A stretch of 64,000 nt of DNA. It comes from Amorphophallus konjac (lineage: Eukaryota > Streptophyta > Magnoliopsida > Alismatales > Araceae). The notes under the pieces were generated by a model. The model saw nothing but the letters and a program-made list of their open reading frames with translations, made no database searches and was not told the DNA's origin. Below are positions 45,736 to 57,518 of the stretch, in pieces (positions within the stretch are counted from its first letter, which is position 1; each line of letters starts with the position of its first letter). The stretch spans positions 230,522,641 through 230,586,640 of the forward strand of contig CM040126.1 in assembly GCA_022559845.1 (NCBI GenBank), given 5' to 3'. The position numbers and the translations under genes were made by a program.

Positions 45736-47148
45736 TCTAGTGTTTCATCTTTGTGCAGTTCAGCCTGTAATAGAGAATCTTTAGGTATTGGGTGTGCAGC
45801 AAAGAAATCTGCAATGGCTTGCCCCTTAACAGCATTCTACGGCACATAAAAGATATCAAACTCCATAAGTATGACTGCCATTTCCCCAGACGGCCTTTTT
45901 GTACTGGCTGACACAATATATACTTCAATGGATCTGCCTTGGAGTCCAACTTAATTTCATGTGACAACATGTAGTGTCGGAGCTTCTTGACCGTAAAGAA
46001 CAGCGCCAGGCAATTCTTCTCAATGTAAGAATATTTTTCTTCGGTCCTCACCAATCTTCTACTGAGATAGTAGAGGGCCTGCTCTTTTCCTTCATCATTA
46101 TTTTGGTCCAACATCACCCCTAGAGAACGATGTGTGGCTGCTATAGGATCAGCGGCCGCCCTTTTACTGGTGCGCCGAGCATAGGAGGGGTCTTGAGGTA
46201 TTCCTTCAGCTTCTCAAATGCCACCTGACATTCTTCATCCCAATAAAACGGGACATCCTTCATCATCAGCTTGTGAAAAGGGTGGCATCTTTTGAACAGA
46301 TTCGATATGAATCGTCGGATATAAGCCAGCTGGCCTTGAAAAGACCGCAGCTCGGAGATGTTCCTTCGCAGAGGCAACTCTTGAATGGCTTTAATCTTTA
46401 CGGGGTCTATTTCAATCCCCCGATGCCTTACAATAAAACCCAGAAACTTGCCATTGGAGAGTCCAAAGGCGCATTTCAACGGGTTCATCTTCAGCTCATA
46501 CTGCCTGAGCCGTTGGAATATTGTTCGGAGATCTTGCAGGTGATCCTCTCTTCTTCTGGTCTTAACCACCAAGTCGTCAATGTAGCACTCGACTGTGTGG
46601 TAGAGCAATTCATCAAAATTTCTGGTCATCGCCCGTTGGTAGGTGGCGCCTGCATTCTTCAGCCCGAAAGGCATCCTTTTATAATGGTAGATACCCTTGG
46701 GGGTACAAAAAGCAGTATGAATGCGATCGTGCTCCGCGATCCATATCTGATTATAGCCGGATGAACCATCCATAAAAGAAAGGGCCTCATGGCCAGTCGT
46801 AGCATCTATCATGACATCTATTATCGACACTGGGAAGTCATCTTTCGGGCAAGCTTTATTTAGATCACAAAAATCCACACATATTCGGATCTGACCATTC
46901 TTATTTTTGACAGGCACTATGTTGGCCAGCCATGTAGTGTACTGGTTCTCTTCGACGAAGCCCACCTTAATAAGCTTGTCAACTTCTTTCCATATTTGAG
47001 TGATGAGCTCCGGCCTCATGCGCCGTGGTGATTGCTTCACTGGCTCCATGTCGGGGCTAATCGCCAGTTCATGTTGAGCAACTGCGGGGCTAAGCCCGGG
47101 CATTTCTTTATAACTCCAGGTGAAACAGTCTCGGAATTCTTGCAGCAA
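45736..47148 (-). pseudogene. reverse transcriptase and first RNase H of element T
   Basis: RT is an open minus-strand frame (47148-46141): CFTWSYKEMPGLSP, IRICVDFCDLNKACPKDDFP, MPFGLKNAGATYQRAM and the catalytic YIDDLVVK. The first RNase H continues at 46140-45737 after a frame break (EQALYYLSRRLVRTEEKYS and CLALFFTVKKLRHYM). The RT block itself has no stop over 335 codons. Together with aRNH and integrase this is a Gypsy pol of the Tat type. Confidence 0.9.
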
Positions 47149-47171
47149 TTGAACATATTGCTCCCGCTCGG

Positions 47172-47945
47172 CTAAAGAGAGCTGAGCGCTAAGGAAGTAG
47201 GTCTAGGGTCCTCTTCACTCCCGAGGTTGACTTCTACCAATTCATCGACCGTGGCCTGCCCCCCGTCCTCAATTTCCGGAGGTGCGGGTTCAAGGTCAAT
47301 GAAATATGGAACATCATCGATGTCGTCGAGTTCAAGGACTTCGACAGTATTATCATTTTGCCCTCCGACCTCTTCAAGGGTTTGTAGTTCAGGGGACAGC
47401 TGGAGCATAGATTGTCCCGATATCAGGTTCTCTCCAGCTCCCCCTCCATGGGATTCATCAACTACTTTGATAGGAGTTGGCTCTTCCATTGCTGGATTAG
47501 GAAGGCGGCTCCCCAACTCCACCGGAAGTGGGGACCACTCGGTTTCTGCTTCAGCTTGCACTGCCACATCTTTGCGAGAGGCGTCTTGTTCCTGCTTGGC
47601 CACGTCCTCATCGGCAAAAATTGTTTGACATGTTGTAGCGGCCCCTGCATCGGCTGGCTAAGAATGAGCTGTTGTGGTGGTAGTGAAGGGGCTACAAGAG
47701 GAATTGTACACCTCTTCTTCAGCATCTTCAACTTCGCTGTAATTAGCGGTATTGAATTTAGGTTGGAGAGTTATCTCTTCACCTCCGAGTTGCTCCCAAC
47801 ATTTACAGAGGGTGATAACTACTAGATTTTGGTCCTCTTGTTGGAACATCTGAGCTTGTTCCTCTTCTACTGGGCTTTCATCATAAGTTGCCCCCAGAGG
47901 AGCTTCTTCTTTTGACGAGAGGATAGAGATGGTGTCCATCTCGTA
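47172..47945 (-). pseudogene. acidic linker between protease and RT of element T
   Basis: Two overlapping minus-strand frames (47939-47658 and 47603-47172) encode Glu/Asp-rich low-complexity protein (for example VLELDDIDDVPYFIDLEPAP). No domain. The change of frame between them points to a small indel. The position between PR and RT makes it a polyprotein linker. Confidence 0.6.
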
Positions 47946-49046
47946 TCATTCTCTGTAATAATATTCTTCTAGCAAGAATCCTAGCCCTGGATGCTGAGAC
48001 ACGCGTCTGAGCTCCTTGTCAATGCTGGCAGGATACCAGAGCTTTTGGAAGGCCTCCGTCGTCTTTTGAGATTGGCCAGCAGGGATATGCTGTTTTATGA
48101 ACATTTTACCCATCTTGTCTGAGGTGAAAGGCAACATCTGAACAGGCACTGCAGCGCTCTCCAAGTCTTCAGGGAGGCAACAATCAGCATCTTCTTGCGC
48201 CGCGTGTTCTTTCGCAACATAGAACAAGCTGGCGTGACCTTCATGATGGGCCACTTCTAGGGTTCTGAGAGGCCTGACCGTGGGGTGGTCAAGACCGACT
48301 ATCGGCCTAAAGAGACCCTCTGACACCTTGATATGATCTTGTCGATCCTCCATTTTGAGTTCATTCACCTGTGGGAAAATAGCAGGAGGTGCTGTCCTGC
48401 CCACATCTCCTATGGTGGTGATATGGGATACCCCTCGGGGGTTCACATAGCCAGGCGACGGTGGCGGGAACCAACCGTCCGCGAAAGCTTTCTTTATTGC
48501 CTTCACCAAGACCTTTGCCTTAGGAGTTTTCTGCGGCTGTTCTACGTAGAATGGCGCATCCAACATGTGACATTGAAATACTTTAAATGGGTGGAGGTCG
48601 GAAAATATCCTTTTCTCCTTTCCTTCATGGTTATATTTGATACATTGGTGGAGAGTTGAAGGTACCACCATATTTTCATGCAGCCAAGGACGACCAAGCA
48701 GCGCCATGTATATAGTATTTGAATTTATTACATGGAACTGGACCTTCGTAGTGAAGTCTGCCATGGCAAGAGTGAATTTTGGCACGCCGAGCAAGACTTC
48801 AGACTTCTGATTGAAGCACGTGATGTGCATATCCCTGACCTTGTCCAGGTGAACATTAAAGCAATATTTTTGAAATATCTTGTAGGGGAGTATATTGACA
48901 GCTGCCTCCGGGTCCACCGAAATCCGGTTCAGCGGCTGGCCATTCAATTGCCCTCTCATGTATAGGGGTCTGTTGTGCTCAGCAGTGGGCAACAACATGT
49001 CGTCCTCAGTGAATGTGATATTTGTCGAAGGCAATGCCTCGGCCAA
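47946..49046 (-). pseudogene. protease region of element T
   Basis: Open minus-strand frame of 366 codons. The retropepsin-like part is near the start: GQPLNRISVDPEAAVNILPY corresponds to the usual VDxGSxxNILP active-site loop, with PEA in place of the common Gly-containing triad. It continues LGVPKFTLAMADFTTKVQFH and ALLGRPWLHENMV, typical of plant Gypsy proteases. The Asp is present but the altered loop suggests weak or lost activity. The C-terminal half has no recognised domain. Confidence 0.75.
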
Positions 49047-49080
49047 ACAGCTCTCGAACTAGGCAGGCATCTGCAAAGCA

Positions 49081-50640
49081 GTGATAATTGCATGTCGGGT
49101 CTCTTCACTTAGGGATAGGATTTCCCAGATAGTGAATCAAGTAGGAAGCTTTTTCAATAGTTTCATGATTCTGCTGCCTGCTCGGACATTTGACAGCTTC
49201 ATTTCTTCCACCCATCCCGGCCTAGAGGAGCCTCGCACGGTGGCGCCTGATGGGCCTGCTTCATCAGCCTCTGGTTCTAAGTATCCTTGTGGCCCATCAG
49301 CTTCACCCAGCTGTTCGTTGGCATCTATCTCTGCTTTGGGTTTATCTCCCTTTGTCTGGCTTGACAGCTGCTGAGGTCGTGGGGGTAGGTTCCCCGCTGC
49401 GGGGCTGGCTTCACGACGGGGTTGATTGCCCTAGGACTTGTTGAGAAATTCTAGAAAGGAGGGAGTGCTGCTACTGCCCCAGCCTGGTTGTATAGTCCTG
49501 ACGGAGGAGGGATCTGGACTCCCTTAATTTCTGGTGCAGGTATCTTGTACGATAGCTCACCCCTGAAGATGATATTATGATTGGCGGGCGGCGGGCGCCC
49601 CCATCTTCGACCTGAGCGGGTCGCATGTGCTGACTGAGAGGTCTCAGCCTGATTAGCCTTGGCAGCGGGAGTATAACATATGTCTTCATCTCCATCCTCA
49701 TCCTCAGGCAAGGTGAAGATGGCAGACAGTGTGTTGCAGGATAACACTGCTTCTTTCTTGGCCTTTCGACCCCTTCTTTTCTTCTTCTTTTTCTTTTCAG
49801 TAGGCGCCTGCCCCCAAAACATGCTTCCCTCCTCTTTAGGGACTTCTTTGGACTCTTCTTGTTACTGCAAGGAGAGTTGCTCCAGTTCTTCCCATGGGAC
49901 ATGATCCTCCATCAGTAATGGTTGTAATGCGGGCTGCTCATATTCTTCTAGCCCGTCTATGTAGGCCTGTAGCCATTGCAATTCCGGGCCGACCTTTTTA
50001 GGCTCGAGTAACGGGCTTGGTTTCTTCTAGTTGCAGATAGGGATTTTGATCCTCACAGGTGGCTCAACCTAGACCAGAGCTGGGGATGGCGGGGTTAGCC
50101 GGGGCGTAACGCCTCAAATTTGTACCCCTTTAACTGACTGGGGTAAAGGCTTCTTCTTCTTTCATGTAGAGACCTGTTGTCATCCATGTTGGTCTTTTAG
50201 AGGTGTGAGAAAGCATGCCTCATATGTATGCTACGTACTGGCCTCCGCCATTTCTTCAGGTAATGCCTAGTATAGTTATATCATATTAATAGTCATCCGC
50301 TTTAGCTAAACTTCATGTGACTGCGGGGGATCAACCTTGTACTCCCCCATATCTCTCTCTCTCTTTCTTATCAGACCTTCCATAATGTCTTTAAAGACAT
50401 AACAATTTTCAATTGGATGCCCCAACATTCGGTGGTAAGGACAGAACCTGGGACTGTCTTATTTCTTCATATCTTCTTCCCTTTTGGGCTCATGCAGAGT
50501 AATTATGTCATACTGGGTAACACAGTGAAACAACACGTGTGGTTGGTAAGGTACTCAGTAGTCATCAAAAGCCATGTATTAACCTTCACCCCACTCAACC
50601 AATTTAATTTCTATCATCTTTTTGACCATAAGTCGATTTA
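49081..50640 (-). pseudogene. C-terminal gag and gag-pro linker of element T
   Basis: A gag zinc-knuckle-like motif of the Tat/Athila style (CPYHRMLGHPIENCYVFKDI) is read on the minus strand at about 50450-50380, preceded by KKMIEIKLVEWGEG. Further down (49822-49451) a Lys-run (EKKKKKKRRGRKAKKE) is followed by GRRWGRPPPANHNIIFRGEL. Frames change several times. Between 50360 and 49900 the sequence still reads as linker (for example DHVPWEELEQLSLQ), with stops. The classic gag core (with a Trp-rich matrix/capsid block) is not visible; it may be deleted or too diverged. Confidence 0.6.
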
Positions 50641-50866
50641 CTATTGCAGGATCTGCTGGCTCCGGATAGAAGTGGGTCGGCTGCCGATATGGCGTGTTGA
50701 GTATAGTTGCCTGCGGGAGCGGGCGCAGCAAAGGTGCCTGATGCAGCTGAGGCAATATTGGCGGTATCGGTGGCTGAGGAGCACTTTGGAACAGAGCATC
50801 TTGGCTATGCTCAGCTGGTTGAGGTAGAGTGTATAGAGGTGAGAAATCACAGGGATGAACCCCTCC

Positions 50867-52466
50867 CTATGAAGATTCTGGTAGTACTTCCGGCTGCTTG
50901 GAAGTGGATGTTTGTTCATTTTTATCTTGCAATTGCTTTTTGAGGAGTTCAATCTTCTGCTGATATTTCTGTAGCAACATCAATACAGACGGGTCCATAG
51001 TCACCGTGCTTGAAGTGCCATCTATTGCTTCTCCCGCAGCTCCCTCAGGTGAGGCGCTCAGCAAGACTTCGTCATCCTCGGTGGTCACCATATTAACAAC
51101 CAGGGTGGCGGTTACTTCGGAAACCTCCCAGCCTTCTTTCATTATCTGTAGTCTTTCTCTATCAGCTGTGACCATCCTGGTATCTGCCCCGAGCCGATTG
51201 GCTAGACGAGCCAACTCCTGCAGTTCGTCTGGCAAACGGTCACATCTTCTGGCCACTCCGACCATATTGCAAGTAACAATATTCAAATCCCTCCTATATC
51301 TGGAGACACTTCTCTTCACTCGACTTGGGTAGGCCAGTCTTTTAAAGACTAGCATTCTCCTCATCCTTCCCCCTTGCGAAGGTGGGGTTTTTGTAGCATT
51401 ATAGTATTGCTGGAACTTGTCTTCATGTCCGTTATCATCCACGGACGAGGCTTGTCTATTTTCTTCTTCCCCAATCTCCATTGGTGGGTACTCCTCTTCT
51501 TCAGCCATAGCTGCTTGGAGCAGGCGTTGTTGGCCTAACGAGGGGTTGCCTAAGCCCCTGAAATACCCTATGACCATATCGGTCATTTCTTCTTGATCCC
51601 TCCCGCCGTGGGGAATAAGAGATAGCATGTGGCCTCGCACCTGACGTAGATATGCCAATCGGGCTCTCTCCGATGGCTGATGGAACCTTCCACTCACAAT
51701 TGGGATATCGGCCTGCCTAGCGCAGGCATGGAAAACTTCATGGCGCGGAAGCTCCGCAACCGCATACTCCTCCTCTTGTGGGTCCACACCCCTCTCATTT
51801 CTCCTCCTCCCGATCTCCCTTGATCTGGGCTCGTAGGGACGGATGGGCGTGTCTTCTTTCCTGGGTTGGACCCTCTTGGGGACCCACACTTGTTTAAACT
51901 TCCTTGGCCGTGTGGAGAGCTCTCTTCGGCCTTGGCGACCTTCTTCTTCCTTCTCTGCCCTTCTTCCAGACAAGGCCTGAAAGGAGTTGTGAATAGGCAC
52001 GGCATGGACTACCCGGTCAGGGATGGCCTAGGCATCACGTCCGTTGAGGAAGAGGCGGAACCTCCAATAATAATAGACTTCCCAGACACCGAGAGGCGCC
52101 CAGTGATAGTAGTAGTAGTTCACTTTCGGAGACTCCTCTGCTGATGGCCTCCGGACTTCCTGTTGCGAATGGGACGAGCCTCGTTGGTGGCGTGATGCAC
52201 CATGCAGCTAACTTCCCCCGTCGGCTTCTCCGATGGACCCTCACAGCGCGGGGCCACGGGGACTTTGATTTCCTCAGCCTTCTTGACCTTCGTCGGCTCG
52301 GAAGACTCGATTCCCAAGAATTAGTAAAGGCTAGCCCCAAAAAGTTGGGGAAGCCGACAGAGGGCGGTAAGGACCCAAACACGGTGGGCACCGCCAGGTA
52401 CCCGTGGTTGACGTGGTTGTTGACGACATCTGAACCGAACACGAGTGTCGCTAGTCCGGTCTCCAT
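50867..52466 (-). pseudogene. first ORF of element T (N-terminal gag or extra ORF)
   Basis: The probable start is ATG 52466 (METGLATLVFGSDVVNN), which follows a strong acceptor-like TGATTGCAG. A frameshift near 52320 leads to MGIESSEPTKVKKAEEIKVP (to 52120), and after another break an open frame of 377 codons runs 52000-50867. That frame is Arg/Glu-rich, contains RLAYLRQVRGHMLSLIPHG and RRDLNIVTCNMVGVARRCD, and ends with a coiled coil (VLMLLQKYQQKIELLKKQLQ). I do not recognise the domain. Some Tat-type (Ogre-like) elements have an extra ORF ahead of gag, which would fit. Confidence 0.5.
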
Positions 52467-53157
52467 TCTTGCTCTCCTGCAATCACAGAAATAGGCAAAC
52501 GATCAGTAGTCTTGGGGGAAGCCCCAAGTGGCTTCCTATCTTGGCAAAGAGATGAAGGGAGACTCGGTCCCACCAGGCGTGCCACTTTGGTGACACACTT
52601 TTTATTAAATAAAAGAAGAACAAACAATGCGTAGGCGTGCCACTCACCGGAATGACAAATTTTATCATGCGCTCGATCTGACTTGGTCAGTCGATTGTGA
52701 GGTTCGGGTCGGGACCAGAAGTCCGCTATACCGTAAAGGCTATAGCGTTAATTACATCCTCCGAGAAGGAGGAAAACCCTTGATTAATTGCCAAGATAGA
52801 TGCCACTCGGGGCCAAATGATAACGACGTATCAGAAGTGACATAAACATGAAGCTATGTAGGCCCCTATGTTCTCTTTTATTCATGCAAAAGGAATTAAG
52901 ATTTATTACGCTCGCGCTTCGGTACGAGTTGGGGGAACTTAGGTCCGAAGACCACCCTCACGCATAGCGACACTTCCAGCCGGGTGGGACCCGACCTACT
53001 GTTAGATGCCATTTTATATACCGAAGTTCAACCAAACACACAAGCATGCATTATGACCCTAACATGGGTGATTAGGAAGAGCTATTTACCAGGAGCATGG
53101 AAGGCACATGATATTCACATGTTTATATGGACCTATATATATTTACACATATAAATA

Positions 53158-53189
<32 letters not shown>

Positions 53190-54442
53190 CATGTAATGTA
53201 TTCGACTATTCATCCAGGAGTATTTAACAGGAAGGGCACACATACGAGCTGAGTCGGCGACGGGCACCACAAAGGTCAGTGCAATGCTGTTGAGGGTTGG
53301 TGCAGGATGAGGAGGGCACGTCAGTGCAATGAGCGATGAGGGTCGGTGCAAGTAGAGCAGGCGTGAAGTGAAGCAACGTAGGTCGGTGCAGGATGAGCAG
53401 AGGAGCAACGTAGGTTGGTGCAAATGTTGGAGAAGGCGATGCAGGGTCGGTGCAAGTGGCGGAGAGGGGATGTGAGCTGGGTCGGTGCTAGTGGCGGAGA
53501 GGCGATGAGCGTTGAGGCAAGTGGAGGAGAGGGGTGAGGGCACGGTCGGTGCTAGTGAAGAGGGAGGCGATGTGCGTCTGTGCTTGTGGCGCAGAGGATG
53601 CGGTATGGGTTGATGTTAGTGGAGAGGGAGGCGACGTGCATCAATGCTAGTGGCGTAGAGGAGGCGGTATGGGTCGATGTTAGTGGAGAAGAAGGTAATA
53701 TGTGGAGTCGGTGATGGGCAGAGAGAAAATGTGATTCGGTGGCGTCGCCACCGAATCGAAGCTCATGGGGGTTAATTCGGTGGCGACGCCACCAAGTCAC
53801 AAGACTCCGCCATCTGAGCCTTGTTTCGCTTGAGTGAGAGTATCTTATGAGGCTTGAGAACCCAAAGGCATGACTGCCTGTGCATTTAGAAGTGATTCTA
53901 CCAGTTGTTATTTCTATATGTATATTCTTTTCTGGCTTTGCTCGTTTGTTCTTCTTCTTGGCTTGCTTGTGCGAGGTTCATACTCCAGCACTGGGCAACC
54001 GTCAATGTATAGGCCCTTCTGAGTATCAGATGCAATCAGATAAGACACTCCCATGCTCTGTCAGAGATTAAAAGTAATCATGAAAACACAGTCAAAGCTG
54101 AGGAAATTTGGGCAGCATCTCCCCAGCATAGAGAGATGTTCAATTAGACAAGCGGCATGGCACACGGTAGATGGTGCCAAGCCGGAAATACTGAGGAGCC
54201 CAAGTAGACTGCCTCAGTCCCTGAGGTCATCACGAACATAGTCTCGAGGACCAGCCTACTAGAGACTCGTGATGATCCAGGGGTGCAACAGGCCTCTGAT
54301 GGTAGCCATACAGATGGCGATTTCATTTGCTCACTCAGTGCAAATGGCTTCCAGGGGAACATGTGACAAGATGATAGACCCCCTCGAACCCAGAGTGGTG
54401 TTCGTTCAAGGAAATTGAGCAAACGAGCTAAAGGGCTGTACC
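52467..54442 (-). other. leader of element T with G-rich degenerate repeats and palindromes
   Basis: No gene. (AT)n run at 53155-53190. At 53265-53700 a degenerate repeat based on GGTCGGTGCAAGTGG recurs about every 40-60 bp. Palindromes GATTCGGTGGCG-T-CGCCACCGAATC (53733-53757) and GGTGGCG-A-CGCCACC (53779-53793) follow. The primer binding site of T should lie between here and the LTR, but I could not find a convincing one, so the inner LTR boundary is unsure. Confidence 0.5.
53733..53793. repeat. two neighbouring perfect palindromes (GGTGGCG core)
   Basis: 53733-53757 has 12-bp arms around a single T; 53779-53793 has 7-bp arms around a single A. Both share the core (ATTC)GGTGGCG. Confidence 0.9.
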
Positions 54443-56472
54443 CCTCCCCAGTCAGGGACAATTAGACACAATCGGAGAAAACCGTTCATCGGTTAGCAAC
54501 AATTTCAGGGACACAGCATACCACTATGCTTCGCCATGAGACAAGCCCCATTCTGCGAGCGGTCATGATTGCCATAGGCAACTCATGCTCATCGCCACCC
54601 GAGACTGGACAAACTGGGGGTCAAAACCATGAGGTATAAATCATCGAACGCTGAGAGTGGGGCATATGGTTGCTCCGGAAGAAAGTAACAGATGACTATC
54701 ATATTGACTATCGGAGTGCACTGGCGCCCTTACAACTAACAGAAGAGAGTGAAAGGGCACTCATCCATCTCTCATTCATCATTCACTCAAACAAAACCCA
54801 TGTTCGTAGATGAAACTACGCTATCGGTGAAAGAATAGCCCTTGGGGAGGGGCAATTTATTGTCACCCACAAAGGGCGTGGCTGCACGCCATTATCCCAC
54901 AGAAAGGGAGCAAAATACCCCAAGACGAGTGATCATAGGATCTGTCATTAATTTGCCCCAGAGGGCCTCCTCACGCTCGGGGGAGACCTGAGAATCTGAA
55001 AGCGTAATCGGTAGAAACAACTCCGGTTGGCAAGAAATAGAGAAATAGGAAAAGGGATATGCTTAAGCTACGGCAAAGGGGACAGAGCCTTCTCTTATTC
55101 ACCTTCTCTGTTGGTTACAGCAAAATGGGAACGGGGATTATAGCGCTTGGAGGAATTCCAAAGAGGAAAAGAAAAGAACTACTTAAAAGGAAAGGGAAGA
55201 ACTAAAAAAACACAGAGCATAAGGAAAACCGTAGAGCCCCTCTGAGACACACCTTCTTCTTGCTCTCACTGATTCTCCTCTCTGACTTCTTCTTCTCTTC
55301 GATCCCCTCTATCTGGCCTTTCTTTCTAATTCGTTCTCCTTCCTTTTTTTTCCTCCCTCTTCTCTGAGGGCTAAGGGCCCTTTATATAGGCGAATGCCAC
55401 AAAATAGGGCATCGGAACCTTGACGGGATGGGTGAGCCACCACCGATTCAAGGCACGTACCAAGCCGCCGACTCGGTCGTAGAAGGGGGCCAACGCCTCG
55501 AACGCCAGCGCCACCGGCTCAAATGTGAGAGTCGCCACCGAATCGAGCTCTCAGCACTGCTGACTCAATATCATGGCACCACCGACTCACTTGTAAAGGT
55601 GTTTTCATAATTTTAACATTTTATCCCGAAATTAACCCGGTGAGAGCTCGTCATCCGGAGTAGCTTTGGAGTTAGTGTAGTGGCCCCAGAATATGTTCCG
55701 AAGTGTTGATTCGGTGCTTCCGCATATTTTTGGGACGTGCCGAACCCATACTGGTTTTCCCGAGATTTGCACCGATTTGCCTTGCGGCACACTCGTTTGT
55801 GCTGCCACCCTCTCTCGGAGAGTACGTGAAGTTCTTCACTGAAATGGTGACCCCTGGGATGATTTTGCCAGGCTCGTATGCTTCCGGGGCTGCTTTTGGG
55901 TCATTCCGGTGTGATGTGTATATCTTATGGAAATCTCAAACTTTCCACGGGTGATGCTGCTAATGCAACATATCGGTCTTCCGGGGCCGCCCTATGCTTG
56001 CACGAAGTGTTCTCATTGAATGAGCCACCACTCCGGGGGTTCTTCCTCCTTTGGAGTCATCCATCGGTCACTCACGGACCCCTTCGGAGTCCCGGGTGCT
56101 TTGGTAGGGTGACTCGAGTTTTCCGCTGACATTGCCTTTGGTTCCCTATTCCAAGGGGCCATGGACATTTCTTCATCTCGGGGAGGCTTCTTCATCAGGC
56201 GGGAGCCGCGTGTTGCATTCTCGTCTTGGTCGGATAGGGTAAGAGGTATATCTGGCACGATCATCTCGGTGCCGGTCTCATAGGCTCTGACCGTCAATAG
56301 GCCTTAAGCGAGCTGTGGTGCGTGTGTAAACCCAAGAGGATGGAATGTTGAGTCCCTGGCACTTCCTGTAGGGTGGCCTAAGGCTTCAGCGGTCCGAGTG
56401 GATCTATCTTTGACTTCTGGTTAACTCCTTCAGGCACATAGTTACTGCCCAATCATATTTTGTGTGTCAATA
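54443..56472 (-). repeat. 5' LTR copy of Tat-type element T
   Basis: Aligned base for base with 5131-7156 over about 2.03 kb, same orientation. In minus orientation it starts TATTGACACACAAAATATG (TG has become TA at the very end). Minus-strand TATATAAA at 55388-55381. The boundary at 54443 is only where homology to the truncated copy stops; the LTR may continue further left. Confidence 0.75.
55381..55388 (-). promoter_or_regulatory. TATA box of T 5' LTR
   Basis: Minus-strand TATATAAA conserved with 6071-6064. As the 5' LTR promoter it would drive the element transcript leftwards. Confidence 0.65.
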
Positions 56473-56613
56473 ATGAGTTTCAGGATTTCTACAAGAAAAT
56501 CAAGCAGGAAGGTAAGTACAAGGTATACTCCATTTTTTTCGATCATGATGGAGAATTTGATAACTCTGAATTTGATGATTTATGTAGTGAAGAGGGAATC
56601 AATCAGAGGTTTG
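56473..56613 (+). pseudogene. Copia integrase fragment
   Basis: The + strand frame from 56472 reads NEFQDFYKKIKQEGKY, then FFDHDGEFDNSEFDDLC and EEGINQRF. This is the stretch around the second catalytic Asp of a Copia integrase (usual form SDHGGEF). It is cut on the left by the LTR of element T and on the right by another LTR. Too short to place in a lineage. Confidence 0.75.
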
Positions 56614-57508
56614 TGTTGACACCCGTTTTATGACCAATGAGTAAGGTCATCTCCTTATCTACTTTATGATGTCCTGAGTTGTTCACTGGTTGTTGGGTCA
56701 TTTTTGGGTCAGTTTTTGACCTATTTCATGGGTTGTTCTCCCTGGTTGGGCCTGGTTCCCTTGATTTCTCGTCATTGCAGATTATTGGGCCTAGATAATG
56801 GCTAATAGGGATTATCTTACAGATTAACTCGGAGATTTATCGGTCTTTATCCCTTTTGCCACGTCTACTAGCCTAGCGGTCTATCCTACGACCATTTGGC
56901 GGGCGTTGGCGGGCGTTTGCTAGGCCGCTAGGAGGCGGAGGGTCCTGCTAGGTCTCTTTGATCTTATCTCTTTCTGGACGAATAATCCATGCGGTCTATC
57001 GCTAGACAGTTTGCTTGAGTCTTGCGGTCTATCGCAAGACTGTTTGGGAAGACAGAGAGTCCTGCTCTGTCTGATTTTCTCTACTTCGCTGTGGTCAAGT
57101 TAGAGTCCTTGGTTTGTTAATTTCTCTCTAGATAGAGACTCTTAGAAGCTTGTGTCTGTTTCTATGGACTCTTCGCAGTATTATCTTCAAAGTTTATCTA
57201 GTTTCAACCCTATTTTCGTGTCATTATCTCTCCAACTCAAACCTAGGGTTTGAGGGTCTATAAATAGAACCCTTAGCTTCATGGCTTGAAGGAGGAGATT
57301 TCTGGAGTTTTTCACGAAGTGCTGCTGGGTTCTGGAGCCACTTCCAACCAGGGAGAAGCTACTTCCACGTCCACAAAGCTTCTGGTCCAGGGAGTATCAA
57401 GTTCCCTTGGTCTAAGTTTGAGTCTTTTTCTTTAGTTTTTTCTGTTGTCCCTTTGCATCCATACTATATTCCCTCTTCTTCCTCCACGTTCTCTGCACTC
57501 ACATCACA
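56614..57508 (+). repeat. probable solo LTR of an unidentified element
   Basis: Starts TGTTGACACCCG and ends CTCACATCACA (TG...CA). A + strand TATAAATA box lies at 57259-57266, about 250 bp before the end, as expected for an LTR. Flanking 5-mers GTTTG (56609-56613) and GTTTT (57509-57513) match at four of five positions. No internal region of the same element is seen in the window. Confidence 0.55.
57259..57266 (+). promoter_or_regulatory. TATA box of the probable solo LTR
   Basis: TATAAATA in the context GAGGGTCTATAAATAGAACC, followed by C/T-rich leader-like sequence. Confidence 0.6.
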
Positions 57509-57518
57509 GTTTTAAACA

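Noticed and set aside
53133..53543. 136-codon minus-strand ORF
   Set aside because: Low-complexity translation of the GTCGGTG repeats ending in an (AT)n-coded Ile/Tyr tail.
56473..56613. Part of element T or G2 polyprotein
   Set aside because: The integrase motif is of Copia type (FDHDGEF with following EEGI) and on the + strand, unlike both Gypsy elements.
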